Shown: in pieces, positions 1-5,708 of the stretch
Position numbering within the stretch: the first letter of the stretch is position 1
Layout of the letters: each line of letters opens with the position of its first letter
Assembly (NCBI GenBank): GCA_900553305.1
Contig: USDI01000148.1
Location: 1-5,956 of the forward strand
Origin: an uncultured Lachnospiraceae bacterium
GTDB taxonomy: Bacteria; Bacillota; Clostridia; Lachnospirales; Lachnospiraceae
Reading direction: 5' to 3'
DNA length: 5,956 nt
The notes under the pieces: model-generated
The model's database searches: none
Seen by the model: the letters and a program-made list of their open reading frames with translations, nothing else
Told to the model about the DNA's origin: nothing
Program-made: the position numbers and the translations under genes

Positions 1-277
1 GGTGGCAGATCTGTGGGATATCCTCAGGAGCTGCACGCATGTGTATACCATTACTCGTGGAGATGGAGTATCGCTTGCCAAGATGGATCAGTACGAGAGG
101 GGCTTACGGACAATGGAATATGAGGATGTTCTGGCCAAAACGAGGAAGATAGAGTTTCCGATATTTAAGGAAATTCCCATTCGTTTTGATGAATTGACCT
201 ACGGGGATCTGGCGCGTTACGTCAGGCAATACATTATCCCTGATTTTGCGGGAGAAAAGGAGGAAGGCAATGAATGA
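1..277 (+). CDS. TadZ/CpaE-like pilus ATPase, C-terminal fragment
   Basis: About 91 C-terminal residues are visible, and the gene enters from outside the window. The GTG at base 2 is most likely an internal valine rather than a start, because the protein opens in the middle of a fold (VADLWDILRSC) with no ribosome site possible. The pattern 'hydrophobic strand, LWDILRSC, VYTITRGDG, then K..QYE' resembles the end of the MinD/ParA-type P-loop domain of TadZ/CpaE-like proteins in clostridial Tad loci. The Walker motifs would lie upstream and cannot be checked. In the family these proteins act at the inner face of the membrane and help localise the pilus machine. The stop overlaps the cpaF start by 8 bases, which fits translational coupling. 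The assignment rests on the C-terminal pattern plus its position directly before cpaF; a generic ParA-like ATPase is the alternative. Confidence 0.72.
   Translation, partial: VADLWDILRSCTHVYTITRGDGVSLAKMDQYERGLRTMEYEDVLAKTRKIEFPIFKEIPIRFDELTYGDLARYVRQYIIPDFAGEKEEGNE
258..263 (+). promoter_or_regulatory. Ribosome binding site that sets the cpaF start
   Basis: AGGAGG lies six bases before the ATG at 270, an optimal Shine-Dalgarno arrangement. It sits inside the end of the preceding gene. It favours ATG 270 over the upstream in-frame TTG at 246, which has no comparable site. Confidence 0.85.
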
Positions 278-1436
278 ACTTCAGGAAAGAATCTTAAAGA
301 GCATGGATCTGACAAAACAACTGAGTGATGAGGAAATCCATGAAGCAATTGATTTGCGGATGAAGGATGAAATCAGGAAAACGCCATTGGATTTGTTGTC
401 CAGAGAGAAGCTGCACCGCAATATTTTTTATGAAATCCGCCAGCTTGGAATTTTACAGAGCCTCATCGAGAATCCGGAGATTACAGAAATTATGGTAAAT
501 GGGACAAGCGGTATTTTCATTGAAACGAAAGGGAAGCTTAAGAAGCTGGATATCTGCTTTGAGTCGAGGGAAAAGCTGACGCAGGTCATCTGGCAGATTA
601 CAGCCGACTGTAACCGTGCCATTAACGATGCCAGTCCGATTGTAGATGCGAGATTAAGGGATGGCGCCAGAGTGAATGCCGTGCTTGATCCGGTGGCAAT
701 TAACGGTCCGATTCTGACCGTGCGGCGTTTTCCGAAGACACCGATCACGATGGACCAGCTCATTGAACTTCAAAGCATTACCTGTGACTGTCGGGACTGG
801 TTAAAGCAGGCGGTACAGGATGGAGCCAATATTCTGGTGTGTGGAGGAACCGGATCCGGGAAAACGACATTCTTAAATGTGTTATCCCAGTATATTCCCT
901 CAGAGGAGAGGGTCATTACCATTGAGGATAGTGCGGAGCTGCAGCTTCTTGGAATCCCCAATCTGATCCGTCTGGAAACAAGGAATGCCAATGTGGAAGG
1001 CTGTAAGGAAATCACAATCCGCGACCTCATCCGGACCTCCTTACGTATGCGTCCTGACCGCATCATTGTCGGGGAGGTGCGTGGACAGGAGGCGATTGAT
1101 ATGCTTCAAAGCGTCAATGTCGGCCACAGCGCCATGACAACGGTGCATGCCAACAGTGTCCGGAACGTGGTAAGCCGTCTGGAAACCATGGTGCTCATGG
1201 GAATGGAGATTCCGATCTCAGCGATCCGCAGACAGATCGTAGAAGGGTTTGACGTGATGGTTCATCTGGGACGATGTAAGAACGGAGGGCGTGCTGTTAT
1301 GGAAGTTGCGGAGCCCATGCACATTGCAGATGGCGAGATTTGCATGAATACCATTTTTAAGAGAAATCAACAGGGGGAATTGGTAAAAGTTGGGGAATTT
1401 ACTGAGAAAACAAAAAGCAGGCTGGTCCGTATTTAA
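270..1436 (+). CDS. cpaF: CpaF/TadA-family secretion ATPase for Flp pilus assembly
   Basis: This 388-residue cytoplasmic ATPase would power pilin export through the TadB/TadC platform. The N-terminal region (about 1-60) is helical and charged. It is followed by the family's N-terminal domain, with TEIMVNG near 72-78, RLRDGARVNAV at 128-138 and RRFPKTP at 152-158. The ATPase core is complete: Walker A GGTGSGKTT at 192-200 (Lys198), Asp box VITIEDSAEL at 215-224, Walker B RIIVGEVRG at 264-272 with catalytic Glu269, and His box MTTVHANS at 289-296 (His293). All expected catalytic residues are present, so the enzyme should be active. The length is at the short end for CpaF, mainly because of a short N-terminal region. 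The start at ATG 270 is set by AGGAGG at 258-263. The gene overlaps the preceding TadZ-like gene by 8 bases and the following platform gene by up to 47. Confidence 0.96.
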   Translation: MNELQERILKSMDLTKQLSDEEIHEAIDLRMKDEIRKTPLDLLSREKLHRNIFYEIRQLGILQSLIENPEITEIMVNGTSGIFIETKGKLKKLDICFESREKLTQVIWQITADCNRAINDASPIVDARLRDGARVNAVLDPVAINGPILTVRRFPKTPITMDQLIELQSITCDCRDWLKQAVQDGANILVCGGTGSGKTTFLNVLSQYIPSEERVITIEDSAELQLLGIPNLIRLETRNANVEGCKEITIRDLIRTSLRMRPDRIIVGEVRGQEAIDMLQSVNVGHSAMTTVHANSVRNVVSRLETMVLMGMEIPISAIRRQIVEGFDVMVHLGRCKNGGRAVMEVAEPMHIADGEICMNTIFKRNQQGELVKVGEFTEKTKSRLVRI

Positions 1437-2658
1437 CAGGGATTCCTTAATTTCCATACGGGGCAGGGAGATTCTGTTATTGATTGCGAAGACAGGTGCC
1501 GTGCTTGGCATTCTGAATTGTTTTTTCTACCGGGAATGGTGGGCGTTTGTGCCGCTTATTCCTGTTGGTGTTCTGTATTTCCGGCTGGAATGCGGAAATC
1601 TGGTCCGGAAAAAGCAGGATCAGGTACGGGAACAGTTTACCGAGCTTTTGCGATTTGCCGTTACATCATTACGCGCGGGATATTCGGTAGAAAATGCGTT
1701 TCTGGACAGTTACACCGATTTAAAGAAACTGTATGGAGAGTGCAGTGTGATCTGCAGGATCTTAAGGCAGTTTGCAATAGCCAGGCAGAATCACCGTCCC
1801 TTTGCGGAAACCTGGCGGATGGTAGGAGAGGAACTTCGGGTAACGGAGATCCGGGAGTTTTCAGAAATATATGAAACCGCGTATCATCACAGTGGAAATC
1901 TGTCGGCGGTCATGGAACAGACCTCGCAGATCATTATGGAACAGACCGAATTGCAGAGGGAGTTGTTTCTCTCAATGGCATCCCGGCGTATGGAGCTTCG
2001 GATTATGACGGCAATGCCATTTGCGATTATGGCGTATATTCAATGGACTTCGCCGGGATTTTTCGATGAGCTGTATCACAATACGCCGGGAATGGTGTTG
2101 ATGACGGGAGTGCTTCTTCTCTATCTGACAGGATATATCTGGGCGTGGAAAATCACCCGGATGGAATCAAACTCCGGCAGGAAAAAGGCAGAGTGCTTAA
2201 AGGAAATTTATCCGGAGTTTGTCGAAAAGCTGCGTCTGTATCTGGTGGCAGGACTCCATGTACGAAATGCTTTTCTGACGATTACGTCCCTGTATGCAGG
2301 GATCAGGGAGAAGGACCGTGCTCACAGCTATTTACTGAAAGAACTGCGAAGTGCAGGGAATCAGCTTGCAAACGGCATCCCGGAGGATGAGGTCTATACA
2401 CAGTGGGGAATGCACTGTGAAGAGAGGAGCTACCGCAGACTGGGATTCCTGCTCTCAGTAAACCTGCGGAAAGGAAACCAGCAGCTCCTATCCTGTCTGG
2501 AAGAAGAGATCCGGGACACCCGGCAGGAGCTGCAGAGGAAGATTCGTAAAAAGGGAGAGGAAGCATCTACGAAGCTTTTGTTTCCTATGATTTTGTATCT
2601 GATTATTGTCATGATACTGGTAATTTATCCGGCCTATCAGAAGTTAGGCGGTGTTTAA
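1390..2658 (+). CDS. tadB: TadB-TadC fusion: Tad pilus inner-membrane platform protein with two T2SSF domains
   Basis: This 422-residue multi-pass membrane protein is the likely platform on which CpaF acts. Hydrophobic segments lie near 28-45, 49-64, 203-218, 234-253 and 397-413. Two T2SSF-like cytoplasmic domains are seen. The first, about 82-215, has RAGYSVENAF at 95-104 and is TadB-like. The second, about 275-412, has YPEFVEKL, VAGLHVRNAF at 286-295, KKGEEASTKLLFPM at 387-400 and a closing membrane helix; this is TadC-like. The shared AG..V.NAF signature marks the two domains as related. TadB and TadC are normally separate proteins, so this appears to be a natural fusion, joined near 254-272. 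The start is uncertain. An in-frame TAA at 1384 forces it downstream, TTG 1390 is the first candidate, and the first ATG is far inside the domain. AGGGGG at 1372-1377 is a distant, weak ribosome site. The family call is firm; the fusion reading is strong but unchecked. Confidence 0.9.
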   Translation: MGNLLRKQKAGWSVFNRDSLISIRGREILLLIAKTGAVLGILNCFFYREWWAFVPLIPVGVLYFRLECGNLVRKKQDQVREQFTELLRFAVTSLRAGYSVENAFLDSYTDLKKLYGECSVICRILRQFAIARQNHRPFAETWRMVGEELRVTEIREFSEIYETAYHHSGNLSAVMEQTSQIIMEQTELQRELFLSMASRRMELRIMTAMPFAIMAYIQWTSPGFFDELYHNTPGMVLMTGVLLLYLTGYIWAWKITRMESNSGRKKAECLKEIYPEFVEKLRLYLVAGLHVRNAFLTITSLYAGIREKDRAHSYLLKELRSAGNQLANGIPEDEVYTQWGMHCEERSYRRLGFLLSVNLRKGNQQLLSCLEEEIRDTRQELQRKIRKKGEEASTKLLFPMILYLIIVMILVIYPAYQKLGGV

Positions 2659-2664
2659 AGGAGG
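2659..2664 (+). promoter_or_regulatory. Ribosome binding site for the Flp pilin gene
   Basis: AGGAGG lies six bases before ATG 2671, immediately after the TAA of the platform gene. It is one of the strongest sites in the window, which suits a major structural subunit. It also supports the long-leader start over the later in-frame ATGs at 2686, 2704, 2752 and 2758. Confidence 0.85.
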
Positions 2665-2670
2665 ACATTT

Positions 2671-2952
2671 ATGAGAAATAAAGCAATGGGAAAGGAATTT
2701 TACATGGGTTCCAGAAAAGGACTGAGCAGGGAATTAAGCAGAGAATGGAACATGCACATGAAACTGAATACGGGAGTATGTCGTTTAAGGAACAGAAGAA
2801 AATTGAATAACCGGGGAATGGGAACGGTCGAAATGATTCTGATTATTGTGGTATTAATCGGGCTTGTACTGATCTTTAAGACGCAGATTATGGATCTGGT
2901 GGGAAATGTCTTTGACAAAATTGCTGTAGACAGCTCGGCGATCCTTTCATGA
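2671..2952 (+). CDS. flp: Flp1-type type IVb prepilin
   Basis: This 93-residue protein is probably the main pilin subunit. The segment NNRGMGTVEMILIIVV has the type IV prepilin pattern. Cleavage is expected between Gly49 and Met50, leaving a 44-residue mature pilin with Glu at position +5 of the mature chain and a hydrophobic helix over about 53-69. It then continues FKTQIMDLVGNVFDKI, as in clostridial Flp1-like pilins. In classical Flp pilins Glu+5 is followed by Tyr; here it is Met. The leader is 49 residues and rich in Arg and Lys, longer than most Flp leaders, but the perfect ribosome site argues that ATG 2671 is used. The gene follows the platform gene after 12 bases and overlaps the next gene by 4 bases (ATGA). 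The prepilin peptidase that should process it is not in this window. Confidence 0.92.
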   Translation: MRNKAMGKEFYMGSRKGLSRELSREWNMHMKLNTGVCRLRNRRKLNNRGMGTVEMILIIVVLIGLVLIFKTQIMDLVGNVFDKIAVDSSAILS

Positions 2953-4340
2953 AAAAAGGATCATTAACGGTATTTCTCTCTCTTTCCCTGACGATTCTGA
3001 TTAGCTTTAGTCTGCTTGTTACAGAAATTGCAATCGGGAACAGCCAGCGGATCCGGTTTGAAGCAGTTACAGATATTGCCATGGATTCGGTTATGGGAGA
3101 ATACAGTGTGGCATTGAAGGAACGCTATGGGCTGCTTTATGTGGATACGTCGTATCTGGAGGGAGCGGCGGAGGCGGTACGTGTTACAGATCGTTTCGGG
3201 GTGTATTTTGATGCCAATACCACGAAGATTTATGAGAAGAAGCATGCACCGTGGGGGAGTCTTTTGCTGCAGGAGGCAGTGCTTTCTTCCTTTGAGACGG
3301 CAGCAGCACAGGGAGGAAAATCCATGCAGAGTCAGATGATTTGCTATATGGAACGGCATCCGGAAAATGCCACTGAAATTGCTGAGGCCAAAGAAGCGGT
3401 TTCTGCTTTTTCCATGCAGGAGTCATCCAATGCCCTGGAAGCATTCTGTGCAGTCATGGAACAGATTGCCGGTATGGAGCTTCCTGTACTGGAAAAGGAA
3501 GACGGAACTGAAGAAGAGGTTGCGCTTGGAAATCCGGCGGACTGGGTGTATGGACTCATTGGAAGTGATGTTATTTTCCTGTGTGATGTGGATTTGTCCG
3601 GAATGACAACCATGCAGATGGATACGAATGGGCTTGTTTCCCGTCGGGGAATGCAGAATACGCAGAGCAGTAACCGGACATTTTCAGGAGATACTGACTT
3701 ATTTTATGCTTATCTTCTTGCCCGGATGGGGAATTATGGAAGAAACAGAGAGGGAAGTGCGCTTAATGCACAGTTGGAATATCTGCTTGCCGGAAAAAAC
3801 AGTGATTTTGAGAACGTTCGGGCGGCTGTTGCAGAGATCTTTACCATACGAATGGAGGATAACGTGCGGCTTGTTATGGGAGATGGTGGATTATATGAGG
3901 CGGCAGCAGGTGTGGCGGACGCATTATTGGCAGTGCAGCTATGTGAAGCCTTCCGTGAGCCGGTCATTCAGAGCATCCTGTATGCCTGTGCTTTCCTGGA
4001 GAGCGTGAGTGATGTAAACAGCCTGTTGCACGGAGGACGTGTTCCGCTGTGCAAAGACTCCCATTCTATGAGTGTTTCCTATGTAACAGCTGGAAGTATT
4101 TATTTTAACGGATCGCAGGAGGGGCTTTCATATTCACAGTTTCTTATCGGAATGCTGTCTTCAAAAGGAGAAAGAACCGTGCTGGCAAGAGCTATGGATG
4201 TCCTGGAAATGGACATCCGGCAGATGACCGGCAATGGACAGTTCTGTATGGATCAGTGTGTGGAACGGATGGAAATTCATGTGTCTGCACAGGGGGGACT
4301 TGATAAGCAGTATGAGACGCAGCGAATATATGGATATTAG
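2949..4340 (+). CDS. DUF5702-type exported accessory protein of the Tad locus
   Basis: This 463-residue protein resembles the DUF5702 family, which commonly sits behind the Flp1 pilin in Lachnospiraceae Tad loci; its exact role is not established. One N-terminal hydrophobic helix (about 6-29, after MKKGS) would anchor it, with the rest outside the cell. Recognisable family stretches are EYSVALKERYGLLYVD (51-66), LEYLLAGKNSDFENV (276-290), VPLCKDS (365-371) and DIRQMTGNGQFCMDQC (422-437), ending RIYGY. The helix begins GSLTVFLSL and lacks the Glu+5 of true prepilins, so cleavage by the pilin peptidase is doubtful. Eight cysteines (132, 167, 212, 332, 347, 368, 433, 437) lie in the exported part. 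The start overlaps the pilin stop as ATGA and has no clear Shine-Dalgarno of its own, so re-initiation after the pilin gene is likely and would give less product than pilin. The stop codon lies inside the following inverted-repeat element. Confidence 0.85.
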   Translation: MKKGSLTVFLSLSLTILISFSLLVTEIAIGNSQRIRFEAVTDIAMDSVMGEYSVALKERYGLLYVDTSYLEGAAEAVRVTDRFGVYFDANTTKIYEKKHAPWGSLLLQEAVLSSFETAAAQGGKSMQSQMICYMERHPENATEIAEAKEAVSAFSMQESSNALEAFCAVMEQIAGMELPVLEKEDGTEEEVALGNPADWVYGLIGSDVIFLCDVDLSGMTTMQMDTNGLVSRRGMQNTQSSNRTFSGDTDLFYAYLLARMGNYGRNREGSALNAQLEYLLAGKNSDFENVRAAVAEIFTIRMEDNVRLVMGDGGLYEAAAGVADALLAVQLCEAFREPVIQSILYACAFLESVSDVNSLLHGGRVPLCKDSHSMSVSYVTAGSIYFNGSQEGLSYSQFLIGMLSSKGERTVLARAMDVLEMDIRQMTGNGQFCMDQCVERMEIHVSAQGGLDKQYETQRIYGY

Positions 4341-4361
4341 TAACTATTCAGAACCCCATTC

Positions 4362-4394
4362 GTAAAACCGTTGCTAACGCAACTTGAGTTTTAC
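4362..4394. repeat. Internal arm A of the palindromic element
   Basis: GTAAAAC (4362-4368) pairs with GTTTTAC (4388-4394), and inside it GTTGC (4370-4374) pairs with GCAAC (4379-4383) around a TAAC loop. An alternative small hairpin, GAGT-TTT-ACTC at 4386-4396, overlaps the right side, so the arm could switch between two folds. Confidence 0.6.
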
Positions 4395-4410
4395 TCATGC
4401 GGTTACTTCG

Positions 4411-4480
4411 CCATATAAATTATGCCAAATGTCCTTACGAATGCGAGCATTCGACGTCCATATTGTCATAATTTGCATGG
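4411..4480. repeat. Internal arm B of the palindromic element
   Basis: The bases at 4411-4431 and 4459-4480 are imperfectly complementary: 18 Watson-Crick pairs, one G-T pair, two mismatches and one bulge. The core is AAATTATG (4417-4424) against CATAATTT (4467-4474). At the tip CGAATGC (4438-4444) pairs with GCATTCG (4447-4453). The mismatches suggest an old element or a fold kept by selection rather than a fresh duplication. Confidence 0.6.
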
Positions 4481-4503
4481 CTCTGAATAGTTACTCATAT
4501 AAA
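4473..4503 (+). promoter_or_regulatory. Weak candidate promoter for the TraX-family gene
   Basis: TTGCAT at 4473-4478 and TATAAA at 4498-4503 are separated by 19 bases, longer than the preferred 17. If real, the right end of the palindromic element would supply most of the promoter for the downstream gene. Such AT-rich matches arise easily by chance. Confidence 0.2.
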
Positions 4504-4515
4504 TGGCAAATAACC

Positions 4516-4524
4516 GGAAAGGAA
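4516..4524 (+). promoter_or_regulatory. Ribosome binding site for the TraX-family gene
   Basis: GGAAAGGAA lies seven bases before ATG 4532. It selects that start over the ATG at 4503, which is in another frame and opens only a spurious reading frame. It lies just outside the palindromic element. Confidence 0.65.
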
Positions 4525-4531
4525 ATGAAAA

Positions 4532-5548
4532 ATGGAACAGACAGTCAGTATATCGAATGAAGTCAGCAGGGAAAAAGGAATCCCCGGAAGTACACTTAAA
4601 ATTATTGCGATTATTACCATGTTTATTGATCATATCGGGGCGGTCGTACTGGAGGGAAAGTTATCAGACCTTGGAATGGCACAGGCCATGCAGACACAGG
4701 AAGGACTGCAGGAATTCATGGCGCAATATGGAGTGCTTTATCTCATAGACATGATCATGCGGTTAATTGGAAGAATGGGATTTCCAATTTTCTGCTTTCT
4801 GCTGATTGAAGGATTTATTCATACCAGAAGCCGCCTGAAATATGGAAGAAATCTGTTGCTCTTTGCACTGATTTCGGAGGTCCCGTTTGATCTGGCGATT
4901 ACAAGAGGCATGGGAGATGTGCCAAAGATCGGCGGCGTGCTTTATCCTTATTATCAGAACGTATTCTTTACATTATTTATCGGACTGTTGTGTATGTGCG
5001 GCTATGAGTTTGTAAGCCGGCATGCAGAAGAATTCGGAAAAAATATCGGAACGAAGGTTTTAGCCTGGGTGGTCCGTATTACGGGTATTGTACTTCCGGC
5101 AGTTGTCATCCGGGCAATGATCCTGAACTATATCGGTGAACTTCCTGACAGGATTTGCTGGAGTGTCGGAATTCTTGTACCGGTCCTGCTTTATGCAGCG
5201 GTTTTTATCAGCAAAAACAGTGTGGCTTCCTATCAGGTGCTTTGTACCGATGTGACGATTCTGGCGCTGGGAATGCTTGTGGCAGATCTTTTATATACCG
5301 ATTATTCAGCCCTCGGGATTCTGACAATTAAATTAATGTATGCATTCCGTAAGAATCATGTGAAGAGCGTTCTTGCCGGATGTATTGCGCTAACGGTATT
5401 CAATCCTATTGAAATTACAAGCTTCTTTACACTGATTCCGGTAAAGAAGTATAACGGAGAACGAGGACTTTCGATGAAGTATTTCTTCTACGCGTTTTAT
5501 CCGGTGCATTTGTTTTTGCTGTATCTCATTTCGAGGTATGTTGTTTAA
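4532..5548 (+). CDS. TraX-family multi-pass membrane protein (putative acyltransferase)
   Basis: This 338-residue membrane protein matches the TraX family. Visible family signatures are LKIIAIITMFIDHIG at 22-36 (His34), RLIGRMGFPIFCFLLIEGF at 77-95, LLLFALISEVPFDLA at 108-122, NVFFTL at 143-148, and YNGERG at 307-312 followed by FYPVHL at 322-327. About eight to ten hydrophobic segments are spread along its length. F-plasmid TraX N-acetylates the F pilin, and the family is related to membrane acyltransferases. Chromosomal Firmicute members mostly have no known substrate. Its place next to a pilin operon invites the idea of pilin modification, but it is separated from that operon by the palindromic element and may be transcribed independently. 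The start at ATG 4532 has a good ribosome site and the reading frame appears intact. The family is confident; acyltransferase activity and any link to the Flp pilus are inference. Confidence 0.9.
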   Translation: MEQTVSISNEVSREKGIPGSTLKIIAIITMFIDHIGAVVLEGKLSDLGMAQAMQTQEGLQEFMAQYGVLYLIDMIMRLIGRMGFPIFCFLLIEGFIHTRSRLKYGRNLLLFALISEVPFDLAITRGMGDVPKIGGVLYPYYQNVFFTLFIGLLCMCGYEFVSRHAEEFGKNIGTKVLAWVVRITGIVLPAVVIRAMILNYIGELPDRICWSVGILVPVLLYAAVFISKNSVASYQVLCTDVTILALGMLVADLLYTDYSALGILTIKLMYAFRKNHVKSVLAGCIALTVFNPIEITSFFTLIPVKKYNGERGLSMKYFFYAFYPVHLFLLYLISRYVV

Positions 5549-5708
5549 TATGATTCGCAGCCATAGAGGATTGCTTCCTGTTGCCATGAATATGAGAAAA
5601 TGATTTCATAGATTCTGGGGGATTCTACCTGCATTCAGATAGAATAGTTACGATATTATTTAAGAAGAAAGAATAACTTCCGGACTCTGCGCACATCCTA
5701 ATTCCAAG
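5549..5708. other. Intergenic spacer without a convincing gene or terminator
   Basis: This 160-base stretch has no credible coding frame and no clear terminator after the TraX gene. It shows a direct repeat of GATTCT (5611-5616 and 5621-5626), a 6-base inverted repeat ATTCTA/TAGAAT (5622-5627 and 5640-5645), and possible -10-like hexamers TAGAAT (5640-5645) and TATTAT (5654-5659). Neither hexamer has a matching -35 box at normal spacing. A promoter for the next gene may lie here but cannot be placed. Confidence 0.5.
5642..5651 (+). repeat. Short match to the right end of the palindromic element
   Basis: GAATAGTTAC is identical to bases 4485-4494 of the right terminal repeat, and with one gap the similarity continues into GATAT against CATAT. 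It could be a remnant of a second copy or a chance match. Confidence 0.25.

Larger units (their letters stand above)
4334..4500. repeat. 167-base MITE-like palindromic element with 19-base terminal inverted repeats
   Basis: ATATTAGTAACTATTCAGA at 4334-4352 is the reverse complement of TCTGAATAGTTACTCATAT at 4482-4500 except for one base; the inner 14 bases match perfectly. Between them are two internal arms, 4362-4394 and 4411-4480, so a single strand could fold as a three-way junction. No protein is encoded. The outer ATAT at each end could be part of the repeat or a target duplication; being self-complementary, it cannot decide the point. The element separates the pilus operon from the TraX gene and includes the stop codon of the DUF5702 gene. 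A non-autonomous insertion (MITE) or a dispersed intergenic palindrome are the leading readings. A plain Rho-independent terminator is less likely, since no T-run follows. Confidence 0.8.

Noticed and set aside
246..269. Upstream TTG start that would add eight residues to CpaF
   Set aside because: The optimal AGGAGG at 258-263 sits inside this extension and points to ATG 270.
428..1066. Two antisense open frames inside cpaF
   Set aside because: They are complementary to a fully conserved ATPase, have no recognisable product and no ribosome site.
1390..1436. Programmed frameshift joining cpaF to the platform gene at the A-rich run near 1403-1418
   Set aside because: The shift needed is +1, no standard slippery site is present, and both proteins are complete as separate chains.
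4334..4500. Rho-independent terminator
   Set aside because: The outer stem is AT-rich, the structure is far larger than usual, and ACTCATATAAAT follows instead of a T-run. It may still attenuate transcription.
4334..4500. tRNA-like cloverleaf gene
   Set aside because: Three arms are possible, but the total length, the 19-base outer stem and the lack of anticodon-arm and T-loop consensus exclude a tRNA.
4503..4748. 81-residue frame starting at ATG 4503
   Set aside because: It overlaps the start of the well-supported TraX-family gene in another frame, and its product is compositionally odd with no recognisable domain.
5550..5603. Tiny frame of 17 residues (MIRSHRGLLPVAMNMRK) directly after the TraX stop
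   Set aside because: It has no ribosome site of its own, no recognisable leader-peptide features and no attenuator hairpin after it.
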